54,659 bases of DNA from UMGS1958 sp045542415 (GCA_045542415.1 JAZQKZ010000073.1:1-54659), one strand, 5' to 3'; numbered from the stretch's first letter, positions 16,487 through 26,906 are shown. Numbers and translations are program-made. The notes: generated by a model from the sequence alone, not told the origin.

Positions 16487-17122
16487 ATGTTTAAGTGGGT
16501 GAAGAGCCATAAATACTGTTTATGGCTTCTGTATTTTTTGTTTTATTTAACAGCATTTTTTGCATTGGAAAGGTATGTTACTCCGAGATATATTATAGAA
16601 TGTTCGTTTGATGAAATGATACCGTTTTGCGAATGGTTTATATTTCCATATTGTCTTTGGTATCTGATTATACCGGTGAGCCTGATATATTTTATGTTTA
16701 AGGATGAGGCGGAATTTAAGAGGCTGTGCTTTCTGATGTTCGGAGGAATGACCGCATCACTGATTATATATGTACTCTTCCCGAATGGACTTGAGCTGAG
16801 GGTTGATATTGAACGGAATAACATAGCAGCACAGCTGTGCCGTGTACTTCAGGGAATAGACACACCGACCAATGTCTGTCCGTCAGTTCATGTGGCGAGT
16901 GCAGTGGCTATAGATATGGCAGTGCAGAAATCGGAATTTTTAAAGAACAATATTGTGGTGCGGATAGTATCATTTGTGCTTATGCTGCTGATATCTGCTT
17001 CAACTGTATTTCTGAAGCAGCATTCCCTGTGGGATGTGGCGGCAGGGGCGATGCTGAGTGTGGTGCTGTTGCTTATAACATATCACAAAAGCGTTGCTGT
17101 AATGCTTGGATTGAAAAAATAA
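16487..17122 (+). CDS. PAP2-superfamily membrane phosphatase
   Basis: A 211-residue polytopic protein with about six hydrophobic helices. The acid-phosphatase signature is in part visible: CPSVHV near residue 130 (PSxH motif) and KQHSLWDVAAG near 175 (SRxxxxxHxxxD motif, with His and Asp retained). Such enzymes dephosphorylate phosphatidate, undecaprenyl pyrophosphate or similar lipids. The first KxxxxxxRP motif is not obvious, so activity is uncertain; the protein resembles the PAP2-like inositol-phosphorylceramide synthase group. I chose ATG 16487, after a TGAGGT site. CapA and YdcF genes follow, which fits an envelope role. Confidence 0.75.
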   Translation: MFKWVKSHKYCLWLLYFLFYLTAFFALERYVTPRYIIECSFDEMIPFCEWFIFPYCLWYLIIPVSLIYFMFKDEAEFKRLCFLMFGGMTASLIIYVLFPNGLELRVDIERNNIAAQLCRVLQGIDTPTNVCPSVHVASAVAIDMAVQKSEFLKNNIVVRIVSFVLMLLISASTVFLKQHSLWDVAAGAMLSVVLLLITYHKSVAVMLGLKK

Positions 17123-17144
17123 ATTGAAAATACGGAGATAAAAT

Positions 17145-18200
17145 ATGAAATTTAAAATAACATTAGCGATAATTGCGGCGATTTTTTTTATTGCCGGAGG
17201 TATAAAAAATACAGATGATACGGTTAAGGCACCCGAAGCCACACAGGCTCCGGAGGTAACTGAAGCACCGGTACGGTCATTCAGTGTAACGGCAGTAGGA
17301 GACTGCACCTTTGCAACAGATATAAACGCTTCAAGGGAGCTGGGATTTGTAACCTATGCCGAGGACTACGGATATGACTATTTCTTTGAAAAGGTAAAGC
17401 CTGTGTTTGAGAACGATGACCTTACAATTGTAAACTTTGAGGGTACACTTTCCGACAGGGGAACAAGAGCCGACAAAACCTTTGCATTCAGGGGTGATCC
17501 GGAGTATGTGAAAATCCTCACAGGCTCAAGTGTGGAGGCGGCAAATCTTGCAAATAATCACAGCTCTGATTATGGTACGGTTTCTCTTACAGATACCCGC
17601 AATATTCTTGAGGAAAACGGAATAGTGACATGCAGAGGTGAAGAGAATGTATCGTTAAAAGAGGTTAATGGTGTTCAGGTTGGACTTGTGGGAATAAACT
17701 ATCTTAACGATCAGATGAGGACAGAGCTTGACAGTGCAATTACAAAGGCAAAGGATATGGGTGCGGAGGTAATAATTCTTTCGATTCACTGGGGTATGGA
17801 AAAGGATACATCAGCAAATGAGGATCAGATTGAAGCTGCCCACAGGGCGATTGACCTTGGTGCAGACCTTGTAATCGGAACACATCCGCATGTATTGCAG
17901 GGAATTGAGAAATACAAGGGCAGATATATATGCTACAGTCTCGGTAATTTCAGCTTTGGCGGAAATAATTCCCCGTCTGATAAAGACAGTGCGATATTCA
18001 CTCAGACATTTACGTTAAACGGTACGGAAATTGCAGATGACGATGCGGTGGAGATAATCCCGTGCCGCATTTCGGGAACGGACGGATACAATAATTATCA
18101 GCCCGTAATTGCAGAGGGAAGCTACAGGGACAGAATAATTGACCGAATGACGGAATATACATCACAGCTGGGTACGCTTGAGCTTGACTTTGGTGAATGA
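17145..18200 (+). CDS. CapA-family secreted or lipid-facing metallophosphatase-like protein
   Basis: A 351-residue CapA/PgsA-family protein. A signal or anchor segment (1-22) and a Thr/Glu/Pro-rich linker (about 24-45) lead to the domain beginning FSVTAVGDCTFATD (47-60), with NFEGTLSD near 100, ANNHSSDYG near 137, SIHWGME near 215, GTHPHVLQG near 245 and YSLGNFSFGG near 262. These are the metal-site motifs of the calcineurin-like fold. Relatives take part in poly-gamma-glutamate capsule export or in cell-wall phosphate chemistry; no capB/capC neighbours are present. A GGAGAT site precedes the ATG. Confidence 0.85.
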   Translation: MKFKITLAIIAAIFFIAGGIKNTDDTVKAPEATQAPEVTEAPVRSFSVTAVGDCTFATDINASRELGFVTYAEDYGYDYFFEKVKPVFENDDLTIVNFEGTLSDRGTRADKTFAFRGDPEYVKILTGSSVEAANLANNHSSDYGTVSLTDTRNILEENGIVTCRGEENVSLKEVNGVQVGLVGINYLNDQMRTELDSAITKAKDMGAEVIILSIHWGMEKDTSANEDQIEAAHRAIDLGADLVIGTHPHVLQGIEKYKGRYICYSLGNFSFGGNNSPSDKDSAIFTQTFTLNGTEIADDDAVEIIPCRISGTDGYNNYQPVIAEGSYRDRIIDRMTEYTSQLGTLELDFGE

Positions 18201-18232
18201 TTGTTTTGATTTTTTTGAAAGGAACAAATCAG

Positions 18233-18979
18233 ATGAAAATACTGAAATGGCTTCTGATGGCTACAGGTGCAGCAGCACTTATTGACGGAGCGGTTATGAT
18301 AGTGATATCAAATTTTACTACCGGGAATATACTGTTACTGCTTTTTGGAGCATTGCTGTTCGTGTGGGGACTGAAATTTGAAAAAATCAGAGAGCTTACC
18401 CGAAACGGTATCGGACGTGCAGTACGAATTGCGGTAACGGCAGGTATTGCGGCGGCGTTGGCATGCTGTGTGTTTTTTGCGGTATATGGCTGCAACGACA
18501 GCGTGACATATGAAGAGGATGTGCTGATAGTTCTCGGCTGTGCCGTAAACGGAGACAAGCCTACACAGCCGCTTGCGGCACGTCTTGATATAGCGGCTGA
18601 TTATGCACGGAAAAATCCGGACGCATACATAGTGGTAAGCGGCGGACAGGGTCCGCAGGAGGATATAACAGAAGCACAGTGCATGTATGATTATCTTACT
18701 GAAAGAGGCATAGAGCCGGAGCGGATAATAAAGGAAGAGAAAGCAACAAGCACAAATGAAAATTTCAGATATTCAAAGAAAATACTCGATGAAAGCTTAG
18801 GTACATATACTGCGGCAATGGTGACGAACGATTTCCATATTTTCAGGGCAGTAAGACTTGCGGAGCTTAACGGACTTGAGGTTACGCATATTCATGCGGA
18901 TACGCCCGTTTCAAGCTCGCCGGTTATGTATCTGCGTGAAATTCTTGCAGTAATAAAGCTGTTTATATTTAAGGAGTAG
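18233..18979 (+). CDS. YdcF/SanA-like DUF218 membrane protein
   Basis: A 248-residue protein with three N-terminal membrane helices (about 5-25, 30-48, 60-85) and an extracellular DUF218 domain: VLIVLGCAVNGDKPTQPLAARL near 97, VVSGGQGPQEDITEA near 131, and EKATSTNENFRYS near 165. This arrangement matches YdcF/ElyC proteins linked to envelope and lipid-carrier metabolism. I chose ATG 18233, preceded by AAAGGAA, over an earlier in-frame start that would overlap capA. It lies directly before addB (12-base gap) and is probably in the same transcript. Confidence 0.85.
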   Translation: MKILKWLLMATGAAALIDGAVMIVISNFTTGNILLLLFGALLFVWGLKFEKIRELTRNGIGRAVRIAVTAGIAAALACCVFFAVYGCNDSVTYEEDVLIVLGCAVNGDKPTQPLAARLDIAADYARKNPDAYIVVSGGQGPQEDITEAQCMYDYLTERGIEPERIIKEEKATSTNENFRYSKKILDESLGTYTAAMVTNDFHIFRAVRLAELNGLEVTHIHADTPVSSSPVMYLREILAVIKLFIFKE

Positions 18980-18991
18980 GAGGTAAGGTAA

Positions 18992-21900
18992 ATGTCAATA
19001 CGTCTTTACAGAGGTTCGCTGGATTCCGGAATGATTGAGGAATGTATAAGGGAAATTGAGGCGGATAAAGGCTCGGAGCATCTTGTGATAATTCCCGAGC
19101 ATTATTCGCATGAGATGGAGAGCCTTATGGTTAACCGCTTCGGTGTTATCGGTATAAACAATATAAAGGTTATGACTCCGCACAGACTTGCGGTAAACTG
19201 CCTGAGTGCAAATCAGCAGATTTATCTTACTGAATCGGGTAAGGAAATGATGATTGTCCGTGCAATCAAGGACTATGAGTCCCGTGAGGATGCGGATAAA
19301 AAGCTGTGTGCAATTATGGGTAAGGGCTCCTTTGCAGACAGTATGCTTACGCTTATTTCCGAGCTTAAAAGAAGAGATATAAGCTGTGTGGAGCTCAGAG
19401 AAACTGCTCAGAGTGTTGAAAGCGAAAGACTTGCGAATAAGCTTTTGGCAGCGGCAGAGATATATGAGGGCTACGAGGAGCTTTTATCTCAGAGTGATTA
19501 TAACGATATGGATGATAATATCAGCCGTCTTGCGGATAAGGTATATAATGAAACGCCGTCGTCATCAAGAAGGGTGCTTGCCGACAATACGCGTGTATGG
19601 TTCATGCGTTTTGATGAGTATTTGCCTCGTACAATGAAGCTGATAAGAGCAATGTCGGAGCGTGAGCGCAGGGGAGACACGGGTTCGGTTACGGTGTGTC
19701 TGAATTATGTCATGAGCAGTGACAGCGGCTATATGGGTGATGAGGCGGAAATATACGAGCATAATTTCAGCAGCTATCAGAGACTGATAAGGCTTGCCAA
19801 CGGTGAGGACAGATTTTTCCCGACACAAAAGCAAGGTAACAGAGCTGAGGATATCGCCATGATGCTTGAGGGCTTTGCAGGTATGGAAAAATGTGTGATG
19901 AAGTCGGAAAACATTTCAGTGTTTGAAAGCATGACTCCGCACGGTGAAATCAGTCACATCGCAGAGGTGATACATTCTCTTATGCGTGAGAGCCGGGATG
20001 AATATGAAAAAGAGGCGGCACAGATAGAAGCTGTTGCAATGGAGAGGGGCAAGGAGCTGAAAAAGGCATCCGGCTCAAAGGGTGACCCCGTGCCGGTATA
20101 TACTGATGAGGAAAAGGAAATATTAAAGGGCAAAAATCTTCTGCGTTACCGTGATATAGGTATTCTTTTCGGCGGTGCAATGGACTATGCCCATATTCTT
20201 GATTCGATATTCAGTGAGCATGAAATACCGTACTTTGCGGATGAGAGAATAGTTATGTCCGAGCATCCTATAGCCGCACAGATTTTATCGGTATTTGACA
20301 TATATGAAAATGACTGGAGCTATGAGTCTGTATTTGCATATTTAAACGCAGGCTTTATTTACTCATGTCATACGGATAAGTTCGGGAACAAGAGCTATCG
20401 GAGCAGTCTGAGTGCGGATGAGGTATCGAGACTTGATAACTATGTCAGCCGTCACGGAATAAGAGGAAAGCGTTTATGGCTTGATGTTGAGGAGTGGAAA
20501 GCGGCTTCACAGGTGTTTGCCGAGACGTGGGAGGACAGCGGTGATACTATCAATGAAGCGGAAATAAGGGAGTGCGAAGAGGTCAACCGCATTTTACAGA
20601 TTGTAAGAGAACCGTTTAAAGGCTTTTTAAGTGAGGGAGCGACAGCACTTGCTGAGGTATCTGTTCATGCAGATACAGTTATAGATTTTCTTGAAAGAAT
20701 AAATATGTATGACGGACTCAGAAGTATGGTTGCATACTTTGAAAACGAAAGCGACGAGGTCAATGCACATACTATAGCAAGACAGTTTTCTCAGATATGG
20801 AATGAAGTTTTGCATGTAATTGAGCAGGCTCGTATGACAATGTCGGGAGTGGAAATGACATTTATTGAGTTCGGCGAATACATAAGAGCAGGACTTGCAA
20901 AGTGTGAAATAAGTACTATTCCGTCCTCACTTGATGCTGTTTATACGGGAACTGTTGAGAGAAGTACGTCTGCACCTGTAAAATATCTGTTTGCGGCAGG
21001 TGCGGTAAACGGAACATATCCGTCATCAGTGAATTATGACGGCTTTTTCTCGGATATCGACCGTGAGCTTATAAAGGATAAAATTGACCTTGCTCCGACA
21101 AAGGACGAGCAAAGGGCAGCTCAGAGATATAAGCTGTATAAGGCACTAAGAGCCGCAACCGACAGGCTGTATATAACATATCCGTCGAAAAACAGTGTCG
21201 GCGAAGCATATAAGCCGTCTGTGCTTGTGACTAACATAAGAGAAATGTTTGACAGTGTTGAGTACAGTAATGATTTTAATATAAACCATCTTGACGAGGC
21301 AAATATCACATCAAGAGCGGCGGCAAAGAGAAGCCTGCTCTATAACTGTGCGTCTCCGGTGTCAAAGCTTCCGCCGGCATGGAAGCGTGTGTTTAATTAT
21401 TTCCGCACAAACGGAGGCTATGACAGAGAAATGGCAATGATAGGCCGTGCGGCATCGTTCTATACAGAAACTCCGCACATCTCGCCGCAGACTGCACATA
21501 TGCTCTATGACAGGGATATAGAAGCGGACGGCTCGGTTGAAAAGGGCAGGCTGTATAGTGCAAGCAGTATAAACACATATGCTTACTGTCCTATGCGTTA
21601 TTTCCTCTCAAACGGTCTCAGGCTTAATGAGGAAAGAGGTGCCGATATCGGCGGTGACGAGGTCGGAACATATATTCATAAGATTATCCAGACCTTGTGC
21701 GAGGAGGTTGAGCGTGAGGCAAAGGAAGACCCGACGAAGGATTGGGTAAACCTCACTACAGAGCAGATACAGGCAAAAATCAGTGATATTGTCAGTCGTA
21801 CAAAAGATAATCTTTCTGAGGAAATATTTGATTACCGCATGAGAATGAGGGTAATGAACAGAGTGGAAAAAACTGTCAGAAAGAGTGCTGTAAATGTCCT

Positions 21901-22666
21901 TAACAGTATCCGTTCCGGAAAGTTCAGGATAAAGGAGACGGAGCTTAACCTGGAAAATACACAGCTTGCAGACGGTGTGTATATTCGAGGTATTGTTGAT
22001 CGTGTGGATATCTATGAGGGCAAGCTCAGAAAGCATTATCGGATAATAGACTACAAGAGCGGAAAAACAGGCTTTGACAGAACAGCCATGCTCAACGGTA
22101 TTGATATGCAGCTTATGATTTACGCTATTGCGGTAGATAATTATTACAGAAAAACAGAGGGCGAAGCATATAACTTAAGCGGCATATATTATCAGCATGT
22201 GCTCGACAGATATATCAGTAAAAATCCGCAGGAAAAGGGAAAATTTTATCTTGCGGCAAGAAAAGATTTGTATCTTGACGGAGATACTTATCTGCCGTCA
22301 GACGTTGCAGAGATGCAGGAGCTTATTGAGGCGGTATGCCGTGAGGAAAATCAGGAGGGTGCAAACTATCTTAATTTCACTTTAAATAAAAAGCCTGATG
22401 AGCAAACGGGAATAAGAATGCCGTCGGGCAAGCAGTATAAGACGGAGGAAAGCAAGACGGAGCTTGTTGACAAGGTTAAGGAAAATATAGCCGGAATTGA
22501 CAGGGAAATTATGGCAGGAACAATAGCACCGCATCCGTACGGAAGTGCGCCTGACTGCCCAGATGCATGTGTGTTCTGTGCATATAAAGAGGTTTGCAGC
22601 TATGAAAGAGAAAAGAGAGTCCGTATAAAGGACAGCAACGGTGCAGAGTTCGGAGGTGAGGTATAA
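18992..22666 (+). CDS. addB: ATP-dependent helicase/nuclease subunit B, AddB
   Basis: A 1224-residue partner of AddA in double-strand break processing. The C-terminal PDDEXK nuclease domain has INTYAYCPMRYFLS near 865, the GEVGTYIHK-type helix near 890, and IIDYKSGKTG near 1018 (catalytic Asp and Lys). The four iron-sulfur Cys are Cys in AYCP near 867 and the terminal CxxCxxxxxC of CVFCAYKEVC near 1193-1202. The helicase-like N-terminus is inactive in the family, but here even its Walker A is lost: RGSLDSGMIE stands where GRSGSGKT is found in B. subtilis. The ATG follows GGAGGTAAGG. AddA starts one base after the stop. Confidence 0.9.
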   Translation: MSIRLYRGSLDSGMIEECIREIEADKGSEHLVIIPEHYSHEMESLMVNRFGVIGINNIKVMTPHRLAVNCLSANQQIYLTESGKEMMIVRAIKDYESREDADKKLCAIMGKGSFADSMLTLISELKRRDISCVELRETAQSVESERLANKLLAAAEIYEGYEELLSQSDYNDMDDNISRLADKVYNETPSSSRRVLADNTRVWFMRFDEYLPRTMKLIRAMSERERRGDTGSVTVCLNYVMSSDSGYMGDEAEIYEHNFSSYQRLIRLANGEDRFFPTQKQGNRAEDIAMMLEGFAGMEKCVMKSENISVFESMTPHGEISHIAEVIHSLMRESRDEYEKEAAQIEAVAMERGKELKKASGSKGDPVPVYTDEEKEILKGKNLLRYRDIGILFGGAMDYAHILDSIFSEHEIPYFADERIVMSEHPIAAQILSVFDIYENDWSYESVFAYLNAGFIYSCHTDKFGNKSYRSSLSADEVSRLDNYVSRHGIRGKRLWLDVEEWKAASQVFAETWEDSGDTINEAEIRECEEVNRILQIVREPFKGFLSEGATALAEVSVHADTVIDFLERINMYDGLRSMVAYFENESDEVNAHTIARQFSQIWNEVLHVIEQARMTMSGVEMTFIEFGEYIRAGLAKCEISTIPSSLDAVYTGTVERSTSAPVKYLFAAGAVNGTYPSSVNYDGFFSDIDRELIKDKIDLAPTKDEQRAAQRYKLYKALRAATDRLYITYPSKNSVGEAYKPSVLVTNIREMFDSVEYSNDFNINHLDEANITSRAAAKRSLLYNCASPVSKLPPAWKRVFNYFRTNGGYDREMAMIGRAASFYTETPHISPQTAHMLYDRDIEADGSVEKGRLYSASSINTYAYCPMRYFLSNGLRLNEERGADIGGDEVGTYIHKIIQTLCEEVEREAKEDPTKDWVNLTTEQIQAKISDIVSRTKDNLSEEIFDYRMRMRVMNRVEKTVRKSAVNVLNSIRSGKFRIKETELNLENTQLADGVYIRGIVDRVDIYEGKLRKHYRIIDYKSGKTGFDRTAMLNGIDMQLMIYAIAVDNYYRKTEGEAYNLSGIYYQHVLDRYISKNPQEKGKFYLAARKDLYLDGDTYLPSDVAEMQELIEAVCREENQEGANYLNFTLNKKPDEQTGIRMPSGKQYKTEESKTELVDKVKENIAGIDREIMAGTIAPHPYGSAPDCPDACVFCAYKEVCSYEREKRVRIKDSNGAEFGGEV

Positions 22667-22667
22667 G

Positions 22668-25600
22668 ATGTCGGATATAAAGTGGACTGCTGACCAGAGT
22701 GCGGCTATTGAAGCAAGGGGTAAAAACATTCTTGTAAGTGCGGCGGCAGGTTCGGGCAAAACGGCTGTATTGGTTGAGAGAATATTACGCCGTGTTATGG
22801 AAGAAAAAGCGAATATAGACGAGATGCTTATAGTGACCTTTACGAATGCTGCGGCGGCAGAAATGAAAGAGAAAATCAATAAGCGTATCCGTGCTTATGA
22901 AGCAAAGAGTGAAGCGGAGGCAAGACATAAACGCCGTCAGCTTGCCTGCATAAGTGATGCGGACATAAGCACGATTGACTCGTTTTGTATTCGTTGTGTA
23001 AGAAGTAATGCTCATGAGCTTGATATTGCACAGGACTTCAGAATTTGCGATGAAGCGATGGGTAACATGATTGTCGATGAGGCGGCACAGACTCTTCTTG
23101 ATTCGTACTATAACAGTGAGGATTCATCGGAATTTATAAGACTTACAGAGCGTTACTGCGACCAGTATAAGGACGCTCCGCTTGTTGAGCTTCTGACAAG
23201 GATTTATGATTTTATTCAGGATTACGAAAATCCTATGGAAAAGCTGGACGAGATTTTCAGGTTCTATGTAAGCGGCAGTGATATCTATTCTCAGGAATGG
23301 GCAATATCGCTGATGAAAAAGCAGCTTGAGGATATTGCGGAATTAAAGAAGCAGTTTAATGCTGACGGAACGGATATGCTCATGGAGGAGTTTTCGGATA
23401 TAAAGAACAGCGAGGTTCTTTCGGGCATAAAGGGATATGACAGAGTTGAAGCTATTGAAGCGTATGTCGGTAATGTAGTAAGGGTTATGGAGCTTGCTGA
23501 TGCGGATATTACAGCATATGACAGCCGAGAGCTTTGGGATATGCTTCTTGAAGTGAGAGATTTTATCAGAACCTCATCTAAGCCGCTTACGGTACAGCTT
23601 AGTGCAAAGGAGAAAAAAGAGCCGGGTGCAGAGAATGCCAAGAAAGTTTATGATACGCTTATAAAGCAGATAAACGATACATTAAAAGCATGCGGCGGCT
23701 TTGATCATATATTGATTCCGTGCAGCGAGCTTGAAAGACAGTATGAGGATATATGTCAGTCTGTAGTGCTTATCAAAACGATGGTAAGAAAGCTGTGCGA
23801 GCTTATTTTTCAGATTAAAAGACGCAGAAATACCTATACATTCCAGGATATTGAGCATATGACATATGAGCTTCTCAATGATGAGGAAAACGAGGTTGCA
23901 GCACAGTATCGGATTAAGTACAGCGATATCATGATAGACGAATATCAGGATACGAATGCTTTGCAGGATGCGATTTTCAGAAAGATTTCGCGTGATAATA
24001 AGAACATATTTATGGTTGGCGACCTGAAGCAAAGTATATATGCATTCAGAGGCGGTGACCCGACTATATTTGCCGATAAGGGTGCGAGATATGAGAATTA
24101 TAAGAGCAATCCTTCAGATGGTGCATCGGGTATAAGAATTGATTTGAGTGCCAATTTCCGAAGCAACGGCTGTGTGGTTGATGCCATAAACTCTCTCTTT
24201 GAATTTATAATGACCGAAGAGGTCGGAGATGTTGACTACGGCAAGGAGGGTGAAAAGCTTGTCTGCGGAAGAGATGCGGATGAGTCAAAGCTCAGTGCTG
24301 AAGAGCTTGCCACCCGTAAAAAGCCTGAAATAGTCTCATTGCCGTTTGTAATGAAAAAAGGCTCGAAGGCTGTTGAAAACGGAAGTGTAATCGGCAGTCG
24401 TGTTATTGAGGCGAGATATATCGCACGAAGAATAAGAGAGATGATAGACAGCGGTGAAACGATTTTTGACGGAGGCGAGGTGCGTCCGATAAAATACAGC
24501 GATATCACTGTTATCGGTTCATCCATAAAGCATATTGCAGGTATTTACAATGAGGAGTTTGCCAAGGAAAATATACCGCTTGCAGTGCCGGTTATGGGAT
24601 ATTATGATAATTATGAAATTGTAACGGTGCTGTCTTTGCTTAGACTGCTTATAAACCGTCATCTTGATATACCGCTGGCGGCGGTTATGCGTTCACCGAT
24701 AGGCGGATTCAGTGACGAAGAGCTTGCGCAGATAAGCTATGGTGGCGGAAGAGTGTCTTTGTATGAAAAGCTTATAAAGGCATGCAGAGTTTCAAAGCCC
24801 GGTGAGGGAGAGTCGGAAGATGAAACACGGGCTGAATTTGAAAGGGCAGCAGAGCGTGAGACTCGTTTAAGACGTGTAAGGGGTAAAATAGAACGCTTTA
24901 TCGGAATGCTTGACAGGTTTGAGAGCTTTAAGAGATATAAGAATGTTGCCGCAATAATATATGATATTTATACCGAGACGCATTTCTATGATTTTGTCGG
25001 TGCATTGGAGGACGGTGAAACGGCACAGCAAAATCTTACATTGCTGTATGAGAAAGCAAAGCAGTATTCGCAAGCAGGTGACGGCACTCTGTACGGATTT
25101 GTGAAATACATGGAAAAGGTAAGTGCCGACTCGGAAAATGAAAAGGGTACAAGCCTTGTGAATGAGGAGCAGAATGTTGTAAGGATGATGACTATTCACG
25201 GAAGTAAGGGTCTGGAATTTCCGGTTATATTTGCAATAGGTCTGGGAAATAACTTTGTTCCGCAGCGTTACAGAGAGGGAATCATACACCGTGAGGCGGG
25301 TATCGGTCTTGGCTACAGAGACCCTGAGGAAAAGTCGAGAAGCGAATTTCCGATATATACATGGGTAAAGGACAAGATACTTTGTGAAAATCGTGGCGAG
25401 GATATGCGAAAGCTCTATGTTCTCTTGACCAGAGCAAGAGAAAGGCTTATCTGCGTGATTGCAAAGAGATACGATAATGCGGAGCAGTACCGAAATGCCC
25501 TTTACGGAAGTGAAGCGGTGGGTGAACAGCTTTGCATAGAATTTAATGAACGCGAAAGAGGAAGAAGTGCAGGACAAAAGGTTGAAACAGAGGCACATCT

Positions 25601-26495
25601 TGAAAAGTCGCACGGCTTCTATGAATGGATTTTTGCCGCTTGCAGTGCTGAGGCGATGAGACAGGGCGTAGAGAATAGCGAAGAAATGGATGTATGGGAC
25701 TACAGCGAACTGAGTGAGGAGGAAATACAGGGTCTCTATGACGGAGATGTATATAAAATCCTTGAGGAGAGCTATAGGTTTGAACATTTGACAGATTTAC
25801 CGTCAAAAACCACTGTGTCAAAAATCAAAGCTAATGAGCATGAAAAAAATTCTACCTTTGAACCGGTGTTCGTGATGAATCTTGACGCACCCGGACGAAG
25901 CAGTGAGGAAAAGAAAATACCTACAAACGTTATGGGTACGGCATATCATCAGGTGATGGCATTTATTGAACCGCAGCTTGATATGACACCGGAAAGTGCC
26001 GCAGCAATGATAGAGCGGACAGTAAAGGACGGTGAGCTTGAAGAAAGAGTGGCACAGGAGCTGAAATGTGAGCTTATCAGCGGTTTCTATAAATCGGGTA
26101 CGGTAGGCGAGCAGGTAGTTGAGGCATACAAGGCAGGCAGGCTCTACCGTGAAACACCGTTTGAAATGGGAATTACACCGGATATATATGAGCCTATGCT
26201 TGACAGTGATAGCTATTGTGACGGAGATATTATATTGCTTCAGGGAACAGTTGACTGCTGGTTTGAGGACGAGATGGGAAATTGTACTGTTATAGACTAT
26301 AAAACAGACCGCATAGGCAGCAGAAGCGTTGAGGAGTTTAAGGCGGATAAGCTTGAGGAATACAAGGTACAGCTCGATTTGTACAGTCAGGCGATAAACA
26401 GGCTTGAGGGCAAGAGAGTTGTCAAGAGGTATCTGTATTTATTTGCCATAAACGAATTTGCAGAGGTTCCGACAGACGGTGTGGAGCAGCTTTGA
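22668..26495 (+). CDS. addA: ATP-dependent helicase/nuclease subunit A, AddA
   Basis: A 1275-residue UvrD-type helicase fused to a RecB-like nuclease. Motifs in order: Q-motif WTADQSAAIE (5-14), Walker A AAAGSGKTAVL (about 26), TFTNAAAAEMKEK (Ia), DEYQDTN (motif II, near 425), GDLKQSIYAFRGGDP (III, near 455), NFRSN (IV), TIHGSKGLEFPVIF (V, near 842), LYVLLTRAR (VI, near 922). The C-terminal nuclease has GTAYHQVMAF near 1095 and VIDYKTDRI near 1215. The ATG at 22668 follows GGAGGTGAGG; an earlier in-frame start lies inside addB. AddAB resects ends to Chi and loads RecA. Confidence 0.95.
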   Translation: MSDIKWTADQSAAIEARGKNILVSAAAGSGKTAVLVERILRRVMEEKANIDEMLIVTFTNAAAAEMKEKINKRIRAYEAKSEAEARHKRRQLACISDADISTIDSFCIRCVRSNAHELDIAQDFRICDEAMGNMIVDEAAQTLLDSYYNSEDSSEFIRLTERYCDQYKDAPLVELLTRIYDFIQDYENPMEKLDEIFRFYVSGSDIYSQEWAISLMKKQLEDIAELKKQFNADGTDMLMEEFSDIKNSEVLSGIKGYDRVEAIEAYVGNVVRVMELADADITAYDSRELWDMLLEVRDFIRTSSKPLTVQLSAKEKKEPGAENAKKVYDTLIKQINDTLKACGGFDHILIPCSELERQYEDICQSVVLIKTMVRKLCELIFQIKRRRNTYTFQDIEHMTYELLNDEENEVAAQYRIKYSDIMIDEYQDTNALQDAIFRKISRDNKNIFMVGDLKQSIYAFRGGDPTIFADKGARYENYKSNPSDGASGIRIDLSANFRSNGCVVDAINSLFEFIMTEEVGDVDYGKEGEKLVCGRDADESKLSAEELATRKKPEIVSLPFVMKKGSKAVENGSVIGSRVIEARYIARRIREMIDSGETIFDGGEVRPIKYSDITVIGSSIKHIAGIYNEEFAKENIPLAVPVMGYYDNYEIVTVLSLLRLLINRHLDIPLAAVMRSPIGGFSDEELAQISYGGGRVSLYEKLIKACRVSKPGEGESEDETRAEFERAAERETRLRRVRGKIERFIGMLDRFESFKRYKNVAAIIYDIYTETHFYDFVGALEDGETAQQNLTLLYEKAKQYSQAGDGTLYGFVKYMEKVSADSENEKGTSLVNEEQNVVRMMTIHGSKGLEFPVIFAIGLGNNFVPQRYREGIIHREAGIGLGYRDPEEKSRSEFPIYTWVKDKILCENRGEDMRKLYVLLTRARERLICVIAKRYDNAEQYRNALYGSEAVGEQLCIEFNERERGRSAGQKVETEAHLEKSHGFYEWIFAACSAEAMRQGVENSEEMDVWDYSELSEEEIQGLYDGDVYKILEESYRFEHLTDLPSKTTVSKIKANEHEKNSTFEPVFVMNLDAPGRSSEEKKIPTNVMGTAYHQVMAFIEPQLDMTPESAAAMIERTVKDGELEERVAQELKCELISGFYKSGTVGEQVVEAYKAGRLYRETPFEMGITPDIYEPMLDSDSYCDGDIILLQGTVDCWFEDEMGNCTVIDYKTDRIGSRSVEEFKADKLEEYKVQLDLYSQAINRLEGKRVVKRYLYLFAINEFAEVPTDGVEQL

Positions 26496-26525
26496 AATTA
26501 ATATTTGAAGTGAGAGGTGAAATGA

Positions 26526-26843
26526 ATGAATTACAGCGGATTTGGTACAGGCAGAAAGAAGAAAAAGGCGGTGCTTATTACTGTTGCGGTAATTATCGGC
26601 GTGCTTGTGATTGGCTTATATGTTCTGGGACTGACACTTGGCTCCGACAGTGAAGCAAGAGTTGAAATAGCGGATGCCATTGAAGAAAATGTACGTCTGA
26701 AGCAGGAGCTTGTAGAAAAGGACAACCGTATAAATGAGCTGAGCGAGAGAATAAAGGAGCTGGAAAATGCTGCGGCTCAGTCAGAGGCACCTCAGCAAGC
26801 GGAGGAAGAGGGAACAGCAGAACAGATTTCTCCGAGAGAGTAA
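26526..26843 (+). CDS. Small single-pass membrane protein with coiled coil
   Basis: A 105-residue protein not assigned to a family. It has a basic start (RKKKK near 11-14), one membrane helix (about 16-37) and a predicted extracytoplasmic coiled coil (about 42-84) with heptads of Ile/Leu, then an acidic tail. The topology resembles small division proteins such as FtsL/DivIC but lacks their length and motifs. A GAGAGGTGA site precedes the ATG, and it starts 31 bases after addA, ending the operon. A terminator follows. Function unknown. Confidence 0.65.
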   Translation: MNYSGFGTGRKKKKAVLITVAVIIGVLVIGLYVLGLTLGSDSEARVEIADAIEENVRLKQELVEKDNRINELSERIKELENAAAQSEAPQQAEEEGTAEQISPRE

Positions 26844-26871
26844 GGCGTGGGGTGTGAACATAAAGAATTAA

Positions 26872-26900
26872 AAAGGTAGCTCATGCGAGCTGCCTTTTTT
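26872..26900 (+). terminator. Terminator of the addAB operon
   Basis: AAAGGTAGCTC-ATGC-GAGCTGCCTTT with one G-T pair, ending in TTTTTT. The stem resembles the kdgK terminator. Confidence 0.9.
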
Positions 26901-26906
26901 GTATGG

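Noticed and set aside
24867..25787. 306-codon minus-strand open frame within addA
   Set aside because: addA is fully supported by its motifs on the other strand. This frame has no ribosome site and low-complexity antisense composition.
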